This document shows positions 6,216 to 13,419 of a DNA stretch of 13,419 nt, piece after piece. The stretch is taken from contig JBLHUT010000064.1 of the NCBI GenBank assembly GCA_047629975.1, positions 1-13,419 of the forward strand, given 5' to 3'. The stretch's first letter is position 1. Every line of letters begins with the position of its first letter. The DNA comes from JBLHUT01 sp047629975. Its GTDB lineage: Bacteria > Pseudomonadota > Alphaproteobacteria > Rhodobacterales > Rhodobacteraceae. Both the position numbers and the translations under genes were made by a program. The notes under the pieces were generated by a model that was given only the letters and a program-made list of their open reading frames with translations, did no database searches and was not told where the DNA came from.

Positions 6216-6965
6216 TCAGGTCGCCTGACGCGAACTTGCCTCGAACGCCGCGAGCCACAGCGCATCAAGCGCGTCAATACATGCCGGGTCAAACCGGTCC
6301 TGTACCTGCCAATACCGCCCCGACTCGACAAAATAGCCAAGCCGCGCCTCTTCTTGCTTGGCGGCGCGAATGGCCTGTTGGTCCAGAACAGGATGTCGGG
6401 TGGCCATATCCCGCAGCCCCGCAATCGTTGCACGCGGAAACACCAACCGGCTGGTATCTTGTGACAAATTCACGCACAGACACCCCTGCTCGGCGGCCAG
6501 CAAAAACAGGCGTGCCGATTTAGCCTCCAGGTTGCGCAACGAGATATCTACCCTCAACGGATCGGCAGTTCCGGTGCCATAAAAATGGGTCTGCCCCTGC
6601 GCGGGATAGACCATGTCACATCCGATAAAGCCCATCACCGCAGGCCGGATGGCGCCCAACACCCAATAACCGGCCGTAAAAGCCATCGTTCCACCGGCAT
6701 AAACGAACCCGCCCAGCGCATTCTGCACCGGGACGTAATCCCTGTAGTCGACAATTTTTTGCTCCGGCGAAACCTCTTCGGGCCTGCGGTCTTCGGGGAA
6801 ATCCTCGGGATGAACAAGATGCGTCCAATCAGGGCGGACGCGCCACGCGTTATTGATCGCCACAATATCGTCGAAACAGGTCCGCGGCCACGCGGTCGCG
6901 TTCAGCGCGTTAGGACCGCTTCCGATAAGAAGCGCGGTTTTGTCGGGCATCGTCATGTCGGGCAT
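6216..6965 (-). CDS. Conserved protein of unknown function, Rossmann-like (DUF115/MptE-like or glycosyltransferase-like)
   Basis: This 249-residue protein is not one I can name. Its start, KTALLIGSGPNALN, looks like the first strand and glycine loop of a Rossmann-type fold. Next come IVAINNAWRVRPDW and HPEDFP. The middle has YAGGTMAFTAGYWVLGA followed by GFIGCDMVYP and THFYGTG. That order (Gly-rich motif, helix ending in Leu-Gly-Ala, strand with G-x-D-M, then a Thr-His-aromatic-Gly loop) resembles DUF115/MptE-like proteins and some glycosyltransferases in plan. It has no signal peptide or membrane helix from the chosen start. I placed the start at ATG 6965, just before the first strand; ATG 7055 (GGAAAG ten bases upstream) or TTG 7094 would add 30 or 43 residues with little conserved look. 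It follows the outer-membrane gene on the same strand and may share its transcript. Its stop lies 25 bases from that of the convergent puuR-like gene, with no strong terminator between. Confidence 0.6.
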   Translation of the reverse strand: MPDMTMPDKTALLIGSGPNALNATAWPRTCFDDIVAINNAWRVRPDWTHLVHPEDFPEDRRPEEVSPEQKIVDYRDYVPVQNALGGFVYAGGTMAFTAGYWVLGAIRPAVMGFIGCDMVYPAQGQTHFYGTGTADPLRVDISLRNLEAKSARLFLLAAEQGCLCVNLSQDTSRLVFPRATIAGLRDMATRHPVLDQQAIRAAKQEEARLGYFVESGRYWQVQDRFDPACIDALDALWLAAFEASSRQAT

Positions 6966-7108
6966 ACTCACTTGTTCGATCCAATCGCCTGCCCGCGGCG
7001 ACACAAACACCACCCGGACAGCGGGATACCGGAAAATAGGGCACACAAGCGCCATTGCCAAGTAACTTTCCGCCCGGGCACCACCGGAACACAATCAACA
7101 AGCGCCCC

Positions 7109-10100
7109 CTAGAATTTGGCGATCACGTTCAGGAAAACACCGCGCGACACATAATCCAGATCGGTCATGTCGTCAGATACCTTTCCCCATTCATATCCAA
7201 GACCAAGCTTGGCGTTATTGCTGAAGTGGCGATAGATCCCGATCAGGCTTCCGGTCTCGCTGACATCGCTTTGCTCGGTAAACAGGATGCGGGTTTCGGC
7301 CATCACATCCCATTTCTGAACCACGTGCCAGTCGAGCCGCAAAATACCAAGATGCGCCGTCGAATCTGTAAACGTATCGGTCCCGCGGGCCGCCACTTGC
7401 GATTTTCGGTACCCGTATTTACCACCGACAGTCAGCTTTGGTGACAGGTCATAATTCGCATCCACCGAAATCACGTGACTTTTCTGCAAGGGTCCGTCAA
7501 CCGATCCGGAGGCCGTGACCTGGTCCTCGCCGGGCAGGTCATGCAAGTAGGTATAGCGCAAGAGCATGTTCAGACGATCATTATCGACAGGCCGGTAGGC
7601 GTAGCCAAGGCTGGCCTCAAGATACTCGCCATCCCGAAAACTGCCATCGACCGCGTCCGAATACAGCGCGTCGATATTTGCCAAAAAGCGCCAGTTATCG
7701 TCGGCCCTGTACTCGTATCCACCAGAAAAGGCCCAGGTATCGCGGTCTTGTGCTGTCCCTGCCCCGTCTTCGGTGCGATACTCAAGCCGTCCGCGGGCCT
7801 TTGTTCCGGCCTCGTCCACATGGGCCACCCCGAATGAAAACGCATCGCGGTCAAAGTTGCCGTTTGTGGCATCGCGCACTTCACCCAACTCGATTGCTCC
7901 GGACAAGGTCCAGCGCGCATCGGGCGTGTAGGTCACACCGTAAGCCCGCGTGACGGCGCGGCGTTCGCCAAACAGATCAACTGTGTTTTCGGTGAATGTA
8001 GAGAGCCGTGCAGACTGCCTGTAGCGCCCCCCGAACACCAAGGTCCCTCGGTCTTCGCCCACCAGCGAATACCCCGCGCCCGTGCGCGTCGGATCAAGCG
8101 TATAGCCAAGGTAGGCCTCGTTGTCGGCTGTTGGCGCATAGCTGACACGCACCTGCCCGCCAAGCCCGGTGGTGCCGTCGGACACCTCGCCCGAAACAGC
8201 CACTTTTTCTGTCACCTGCGCTTCGAAGCCAACACCCAGACGGTCGTTTTTGCTCAAGCCACCCGACCGATCAACCGTCGCCTGCCCGAATGCAAAAAGC
8301 AGCAGATCATCGCTGGGTTCATACGCGATCCGAAGTCCAAAGTCCGTGCGACGGCCGGTTTCGGCCGGATCCCCAAGGGTGGTTTTGTCCGTTACAGCAA
8401 GCCCCCCCGAAACGCGCCACTGCGCGTTGATGTCATAGCTCAGACGCAGCTCGCCTGTGGCACGCGACGTGCCATCGGCCTTTTCGAAATCCTCTGCATC
8501 CATCCCGAAGGTCAGCCGCTCGGACAGTTCGATCTCGGCCCGCATCCCGAACAGGCGCTGGTTCTGGGTGATATCTTGTGAAAGACTGGAAAAGCCCGTT
8601 TCCTTGCGGTCGTAATACAGGTCGACAAACCCTGTCCTGCCCAGCCCGAGGTCCTGAAGATCGAAGTGGCTGTCAAAGCTGTACGCCCGCCCTGTCCCCA
8701 GAACACCGCCACCACTTGAGGCCAACGTCAAGCCGCCGTCGCTTGACACAGAGCGGCCAAATCCGGGGCCACGCGTCTCTGCTGCCTCAAGTTGCAGGTA
8801 ACTGAGCGTGCCCAGCTGATAGCGAACATCGACCCCTGCCATGTCCTGATCAGCGGTATCGGTGGTTTCGCGCATCGCAGTGACACCGACGCGCAGTTTC
8901 GGTGTGGCTTGCACCGCGACACGCCCCCCGACCGAAGCCCCTGACAAGTCGCCTGTCGTGGGTGTGTATTCGTATTGGGCCACAAGGTTCACATCGTACT
9001 GCCCCCCTGCCGAAGACGACACCAAAGCCCCTGAACCGGCCGAGGAGTTCAAGGGGCGGGTCAGGATCACAACTCCCTGAATGTAATCGATCTCGTAATC
9101 GACACCTTCGGAAAGCGTTTCTTGTGACACGACACGCCCTGTGACGGGATCGACCGTTTCAACGCGCAACACCTCGGAGCCACCGTTGATATCCTGACGC
9201 TTCAGGAAATAGACAGAGCCCCCCGTTCCGCGCAGCACATCGCGTTGCGGCAGCGTGTCGGGTTGCGCGGCATAAAGCACAACCGATGCGACCGGATCAC
9301 CGGCCTCGGTCACGGTCTGTGTGTTGTATTCCAGTTGCGCCCCGTAAAGCGCACGTGTGTTCGACAACAGCGTGCTACCGGTTACATTTGCCTTGAAATC
9401 CCCCCAGACAAAGCTGGAGGCGTCTTTCTCAACCCGTAAATAGAACCGCCCCGCCGTTGGCGTGTCGTCAAATGCCGCGCTGTCATCGCCGTAGGTGGGA
9501 TACATATCCTCGGGATCAAGGCGCTGGAGGACACGGCGGGGGTCTTTGTCATCTAGGCGGCTGAACACCTCGTCCAGAGGGCCCTCGCCAGAATCAAGCG
9601 ACGATGTGATCGTATAGCCCCGTGCCGTTTTCGATTTGACGTAATACGCAAGGCGACCGTCGCTGTAGGTTTCCTTGTAGTCGGGATCGGCGCTGGCCGC
9701 ATCGTCCTGCAACCGCTTGCCAAAGGTCAGATCGGCAATGGCCACATAGAACACGTCCTTTTTCGGGATAGGGACATCGCGCACAATCGTGCGGGTCTGA
9801 CCATTTTCCACCACCTCTACTGTCACGATCTGATCACCCACCGGCAAAATCCGGCTGACCACAAACTTGCCAGAGGCATCTACAGGCACCTTTTCGCCCA
9901 TCACCGTGACGCGTCCGTCAGCCGCAATCTGCGTGCCGGCAACCGTCACACGCCCGCCTGCGATCGGGATGGAGCGTCGTCGGGTGTTATCCTCGCCCTC
10001 ACCCGCAGCAACGACCGGCCCGCCGACGGTTTCGTGCGGGGCAAACGCCTGTTCGGTGCGGGTCAGTGTCCGCTGACGTGTTTCGTCATACCGGCCCGCC

Positions 10101-10726
10101 GCATCATACACGCGCAAAACATAGGCAAAACCGTCTTGCGGCCCGTCGGGCATGGTCCACGCGACACTGCCGTTGGGTGCCACCGGCAAGGCCGCCACAA
10201 CGGGCACTCCGCGCCGCGACAGGTCAAGAATGCGTATTTCGGCACGCGTGATATAAGCCGGATAGTTCGACGAGGCGCGAAACTGTACTTGCTCGCCAGC
10301 GCGGTAGGTCGCGCGCAAATCAGGGGTTGAGACATTCAGCACCGGACGCAGGTCAAGCCCGTCATAGCGCACATCGACATTGCGCCCTGACGCGGCAATA
10401 TCTGCATCGCGGCGTGGATCACGACGCAGCGGCGCACCCGCAATCATTTCGTTGTCGATCGAAATCGAAAATCCACTGGTTTCGAAATTGTCTCCCGGGC
10501 GGGTGCGGATCAGCTCGTCATTCTTGCCCACCGGCATCCGGACAACAACATCGGCATTGGCGCGCGCGCAATCTTGCGGCTGGGGGACCAGAGCCTCAAG
10601 GCAGTCGTCATCCTCGGCGGCCATGGTCGCGCCAGCAGACAGCATCCCCAAACTGACCAACGCCGTGCTGTGCAGCAAAAAACGGCGAAAGGAGTGGGTG
10701 AACGTTTTATTTTGCAACATTTTCAT
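7109..10726 (-). CDS. Large outer-membrane beta-barrel protein with N-terminal soluble domains
   Basis: The 1205-residue product has a Sec signal peptide (basic start with FRRF, hydrophobic core, cleavage near residue 36 before AEDDD). About 540 residues of soluble, beta-rich domains follow. They include Ig-like stretches (near 130-220 and 255-320), a signature block YPTYGDDS...GRFYLRVEKD...FVWGDFKA (about 410-446), and GTGGSVYFLKRQD...GVDYEIDYIQG (about 500-551). From about 580 to the end, alternating-pattern strands with aromatic girdles repeat without pause and the protein ends in Phe, as outer-membrane barrels do. The span could hold roughly 25 strands. There is no TonB box or plug domain that I recognise, so a TonB-dependent receptor is unlikely. 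I start at ATG 10726, nine bases after GAGGAG; ATG 10732 abuts the upstream stop and is the alternative. Coupling to the DUF11 gene points to a shared role at the cell surface. Confidence 0.82.
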   Translation of the reverse strand: MKMLQNKTFTHSFRRFLLHSTALVSLGMLSAGATMAAEDDDCLEALVPQPQDCARANADVVVRMPVGKNDELIRTRPGDNFETSGFSISIDNEMIAGAPLRRDPRRDADIAASGRNVDVRYDGLDLRPVLNVSTPDLRATYRAGEQVQFRASSNYPAYITRAEIRILDLSRRGVPVVAALPVAPNGSVAWTMPDGPQDGFAYVLRVYDAAGRYDETRQRTLTRTEQAFAPHETVGGPVVAAGEGEDNTRRRSIPIAGGRVTVAGTQIAADGRVTVMGEKVPVDASGKFVVSRILPVGDQIVTVEVVENGQTRTIVRDVPIPKKDVFYVAIADLTFGKRLQDDAASADPDYKETYSDGRLAYYVKSKTARGYTITSSLDSGEGPLDEVFSRLDDKDPRRVLQRLDPEDMYPTYGDDSAAFDDTPTAGRFYLRVEKDASSFVWGDFKANVTGSTLLSNTRALYGAQLEYNTQTVTEAGDPVASVVLYAAQPDTLPQRDVLRGTGGSVYFLKRQDINGGSEVLRVETVDPVTGRVVSQETLSEGVDYEIDYIQGVVILTRPLNSSAGSGALVSSSAGGQYDVNLVAQYEYTPTTGDLSGASVGGRVAVQATPKLRVGVTAMRETTDTADQDMAGVDVRYQLGTLSYLQLEAAETRGPGFGRSVSSDGGLTLASSGGGVLGTGRAYSFDSHFDLQDLGLGRTGFVDLYYDRKETGFSSLSQDITQNQRLFGMRAEIELSERLTFGMDAEDFEKADGTSRATGELRLSYDINAQWRVSGGLAVTDKTTLGDPAETGRRTDFGLRIAYEPSDDLLLFAFGQATVDRSGGLSKNDRLGVGFEAQVTEKVAVSGEVSDGTTGLGGQVRVSYAPTADNEAYLGYTLDPTRTGAGYSLVGEDRGTLVFGGRYRQSARLSTFTENTVDLFGERRAVTRAYGVTYTPDARWTLSGAIELGEVRDATNGNFDRDAFSFGVAHVDEAGTKARGRLEYRTEDGAGTAQDRDTWAFSGGYEYRADDNWRFLANIDALYSDAVDGSFRDGEYLEASLGYAYRPVDNDRLNMLLRYTYLHDLPGEDQVTASGSVDGPLQKSHVISVDANYDLSPKLTVGGKYGYRKSQVAARGTDTFTDSTAHLGILRLDWHVVQKWDVMAETRILFTEQSDVSETGSLIGIYRHFSNNAKLGLGYEWGKVSDDMTDLDYVSRGVFLNVIAKF

Positions 10727-10732
10727 GCCCAT

Positions 10733-10741
10733 CTACTCCTC
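10733..10741 (-). promoter_or_regulatory. Ribosome-binding site inside the end of the upstream gene (translational coupling)
   Basis: On the minus strand GAGGAG (10741-10736) encodes the last two glutamates of the DUF11 protein and is followed by its TAG stop (10735-10733), which touches the ATG at 10732. The strong site lies three bases from that ATG and nine from the ATG at 10726, which favours the latter. Either way, ribosomes ending on the first gene can restart on the second, tying the two products together in amount. Confidence 0.75.
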
Positions 10742-13419
10742 TTCCCTGACAATCGTTAATTCGATCGTCAGCATTACTTGGCCGATGTCGCGCCACGCAC
10801 GTTCGATATGCCGCTCGACCAGTCGCGACAGCGCCCGACCCCGCCGCAAGTCATCGGATGTCGCCTTGCGCGGCACGTGATAGGCAAGCCGCAGGTTGAC
10901 CGGTTGCGCGGCGATCTGTGGCAACAGTGTCGCGATCCCGGCAACAAGCGCGGGCGACAACGCGGCGCGCCCGTCCGCGCCCACCACAAAAGCCCGCCCG
11001 TTCAGATCGACACGCACAACCCGCGTGATCGCCGCGCCAAAATTCATCTCGGTCATCTTACCGGGCGTCAGGCGCATGACGCGCGGATTTTCGGTGGTGA
11101 CCCTGTAACCGGCAGGCAACGAGCGGGTGTCGAGTTTCAGGATAAAGTTCGATCCGCGATCCTGCGGCAACATCGCACAAGGCACATGGTATCGGCCAAA
11201 CGGATCGGTAGTAATGATCGTCCCGTCCACTCCGGCCACGCGTGCGGCCGGAATGCCCGCCTCGCCCTGATTTTGATATCCGTCACGGTTTTGATCGTTA
11301 AAGACCTTACCGATGACATCTCCACAATCGAACACCGGCTCGGGCAGAATGCGCACGACGGCTGTCGCTTGAGGGGCCAGTAACGCCCCCGTGGCGGGGT
11401 CGCGTACGCTGGCGGTGTTGACATGCTCGCCCGCCTGCGCCCCGGTGGTGATCCGCGCCGAGAGCGTTGCAGTCAACGTCGCAAAAGGCGCCACGCTGAT
11501 GCTTGGCCACGTGACCACCTTACCCGCAACCGTCACCGCAAAGGGCACCGCCGCAAGGGTCGCACTGCCGTCGACATAAAGGAACCCCGAAGGAAGCACG
11601 TCCACAAGAGTCAAAAGACCGACCGACACAGCCGTATTATTCGCAATCGAGATTGTGTAAGGCACAACGCTGCCCCGCTCGACAACACCGACAGGCGTGG
11701 TTTTCGTGACACTCAATCCACTGGTCACCAAGGACGGCACCAACGGATAAACGGTCGGATCATCGACCAGATTGCCGTCGCCATCATCGCCGTCATCCGA
11801 AATATCCGTAACCACAAACGGCGGCCCCAACGCAGGATCACCCGACACAGTTACACTGTTGGACATTCCGCCACCGACGACGGCTGCCACATTCACAACG
11901 AACGAGGCCGAATAGGTCGCGGTCTCTCCCGCGATCAGCGTGCCTTCGGGCGAGCCACCGATGGAGGGTACAAAAACCGCCGCACTTGTCAAAGTCAAAG
12001 GAGTGGCATCAAGCGCCTGAAACGTATCACTGACAATGCCCACATTGGTCAGGGTGCTGTCACCGGTGTTCAGGACGGTAATTGTGTAACTTATCGTGTC
12101 GCCAACACCGTCAAGCCCGTCTCCGTCATCGACGAAGGACTGTGTTTTTACCACCTCGATCCCCGGCAGAATGGTGAGCGCAACCGGTGTCGGATCATTC
12201 TCGTTCGCGCCATTGGGAAAACCGTCTGCGCTTGGATCAGGGTCGGTGCCGTCATCCGAAAGATCGCCCAGCGCTGGGTTCGTAAGCGAGGTCTGCCCCG
12301 AAAGCGTTCCTTCGCCGGTGACCGACGCCTGATTTTCATAACGCCCACCGGATGCCAGCACAGCCGGCGGCGGAACCGTCGGTTGCACACGAAGCGCGAA
12401 ATTGATGGTACAGGTCGCCCCCACGCCCAGCGTCCCGCCAGACACCAAAAGCGGCGACGTGTCACCGTTGAAACCCGTGTTCAAACCCACGCACGACCCC
12501 GTTGGCGCGGTCGCGATGGTATAGCTTCCCGCGGTCATCGCATCACTCGCCGGTGCCGCAAGGGTGACGTAATCCCCGAACAACGGTGCCGCCCCCGAAA
12601 GCCCGTCGATCACATCAATCGTATCAAGCGGTTCGGTGCTGAAATTTTCGACCAGAAACTGGAAAGCCACATCGAACGAGCCGTCCGCATTGACTGTCGG
12701 CGCCCCCACAACCTGCTTGGCGATACCGATGCTTGATTGAGGTGCCCCCGAGAAAAGATACCCGGTGGCCGTCGTCACACTCGGCAGTGTGAATGTTGTG
12801 ATGGTCAGTGTCGGCGTGGCGCCGGCTTCCGATCCTACGGTATTTGCAGCATCAAAAAGCCCCGCAACACCCAAGGCCCCGCGGGTAATCGTGTAATCCC
12901 CCGCCGGCACGAACGGGAACACGTAATTTCCGGTCGCATCGGTAACAAACGTCAACAAAATAGCGGCCCCGTCATGCGCCGTACCACTCAGGGTCATCGT
13001 GACACCGCTGATATCGCCATCTCCGGCCGAAACCGTGCCGTCGAAATCAAGGTCGCTGTAAACACTACCAGCCACCGAGGACGAATTCACCGTCACGCTG
13101 CCGTCTTTGGAATCATTGCTTGGGTCGGCATCGCGTGAGGTGGTCGTTACGGTGGCAGTGTTCACAATCACATCGGGAAAACTGTCAACCGCAATCACTT
13201 TGACCGGAACGGTCACAGTCATCACGGCCCCCGGCGACATCGTGCCGAACGAACAACTGAATGACGTATCGCCCGACACTCCGCCACAAGAATTCACGCT
13301 CGCGGTTCCGGTGGTGACAACTGCCGACGGCACCCCGTTCAGGATCATCCCCGCAGGCAAGGCATCGGCCAACACAACCCCGTCGGCCTCTGCCAACAAC
13401 GCGCCTGTGTTATTGCGCA
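10733..13419 (-). CDS. DUF11 / SdrD-B-like repeat surface protein, C-terminal part
   Basis: These 894 residues are the C-terminal part of a larger secreted protein; the frame stays open through the right edge, so the true start is outside the window. Counting from the first full codon, the order is: end of a DUF11 repeat (1-112); an SdrD-B/Cna-B-like domain with Ca2+-loop-like DLDFDG (115-225); a divergent DUF11-like domain (228-415); two further DUF11 domains starting GIEVVKTQ (419-559) and GLSVTKTT (567-691); a second SdrD-B-like domain with GKVFNDQNRDGYQNQGEAGIP, then TDPFGRYHVPC (698-796); and a C-terminal alpha/beta domain (798-894) with LRLAYHVPRK followed by a charged helix. Asp-rich linkers (DLSDDGTDPDP, DISDDGDDGDG) suggest Ca2+ binding. 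Paired cysteines suggest disulfides. No LPXTG or autotransporter barrel is present; the coupled barrel gene is the likely partner. Adhesion or surface-layer roles are inferences. Confidence 0.85.
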   Translation of the reverse strand, partial: RNNTGALLAEADGVVLADALPAGMILNGVPSAVVTTGTASVNSCGGVSGDTSFSCSFGTMSPGAVMTVTVPVKVIAVDSFPDVIVNTATVTTTSRDADPSNDSKDGSVTVNSSSVAGSVYSDLDFDGTVSAGDGDISGVTMTLSGTAHDGAAILLTFVTDATGNYVFPFVPAGDYTITRGALGVAGLFDAANTVGSEAGATPTLTITTFTLPSVTTATGYLFSGAPQSSIGIAKQVVGAPTVNADGSFDVAFQFLVENFSTEPLDTIDVIDGLSGAAPLFGDYVTLAAPASDAMTAGSYTIATAPTGSCVGLNTGFNGDTSPLLVSGGTLGVGATCTINFALRVQPTVPPPAVLASGGRYENQASVTGEGTLSGQTSLTNPALGDLSDDGTDPDPSADGFPNGANENDPTPVALTILPGIEVVKTQSFVDDGDGLDGVGDTISYTITVLNTGDSTLTNVGIVSDTFQALDATPLTLTSAAVFVPSIGGSPEGTLIAGETATYSASFVVNVAAVVGGGMSNSVTVSGDPALGPPFVVTDISDDGDDGDGNLVDDPTVYPLVPSLVTSGLSVTKTTPVGVVERGSVVPYTISIANNTAVSVGLLTLVDVLPSGFLYVDGSATLAAVPFAVTVAGKVVTWPSISVAPFATLTATLSARITTGAQAGEHVNTASVRDPATGALLAPQATAVVRILPEPVFDCGDVIGKVFNDQNRDGYQNQGEAGIPAARVAGVDGTIITTDPFGRYHVPCAMLPQDRGSNFILKLDTRSLPAGYRVTTENPRVMRLTPGKMTEMNFGAAITRVVRVDLNGRAFVVGADGRAALSPALVAGIATLLPQIAAQPVNLRLAYHVPRKATSDDLRRGRALSRLVERHIERAWRDIGQVMLTIELTIVREEE

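Noticed and set aside
6191..6230. Terminator between the convergent puuR-like gene and the Rossmann-like gene
   Set aside because: Only a five-base stem (TCAGG-TCG-CCTGA, 6216-6228) without a T run is present, too weak to call.
6966..7094. Upstream starts (TTG 7094, ATG 7055) for the Rossmann-like protein
   Set aside because: The extra residues do not look conserved and precede the first strand of the fold. The ATG at 7055 has a passable ribosome-binding site, so this rejection is tentative.
7109..10726. TonB-dependent receptor as identity of the barrel protein
   Set aside because: No plug domain or TonB box is recognisable; instead Ig-like and other soluble domains come first and the barrel follows.
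11423..12736. Long plus-strand open frame opposite the DUF11 gene
   Set aside because: The product is extremely Arg/His-rich and without domain structure, as expected from the complement of Thr/Val/Ala/Asp-rich repeats; no supporting ribosome-binding site or context.

Overview
The window looks like a chromosomal segment of a marine-type alphaproteobacterium, probably Rhodobacterales/roseobacter group. The grounds are moderately high GC, the gene content (TAXI-type TRAP receptor, an MgtE subtype with an SGCSGNQ motif, a membrane-anchored GltB-like protein, gabT beside a PuuR-like regulator) and the style of the proteins. This assignment rests on recognised protein families and was not tested by a search.

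Layout. (a) 1-154, minus: the first 51 codons of a TAXI-family TRAP transporter solute-binding protein. (b) 155-770: a gene-free divergent region. It carries a candidate promoter with a perfect TATAAT for the TAXI gene, a palindrome at its expected transcription start, and several overlapping, mutually exclusive stem-loops on the mgtE side. (c) 771-3851, plus: mgtE (Mg2+ transporter/channel) and a stand-alone, membrane-anchored glutamate-synthase-like FMN/Fe-S protein, closed by a strong bidirectional terminator at 3867-3902. (d) 3939-6190: gabT (minus) and a divergent XRE-cupin regulator resembling PuuR (plus), a GABA/putrescine catabolic module with a shared promoter region containing inverted repeats. 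(e) 6216-13419, minus: three collinear genes. In transcription order they are a very large surface protein with DUF11 and SdrD-B-like modules (its 5' end lies outside the window), a 1205-residue outer-membrane barrel protein whose start abuts the previous stop (TAG|ATG), and a small conserved Rossmann-like protein of unknown function.

The most interesting part is (e). The DUF11/SdrD-B protein ends in a conserved C-terminal module that could act in the periplasm or at the envelope. It is translationally coupled to a barrel protein with long N-terminal soluble domains and a GVDYEIDY-type module. The simplest reading is a two-component cell-surface system in which the barrel exports, anchors or displays the DUF11 protein. 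No experimentally named system came to mind, so the function stays an inference.

I saw no tRNA, rRNA, CRISPR array, insertion sequence, integrase or phage gene.
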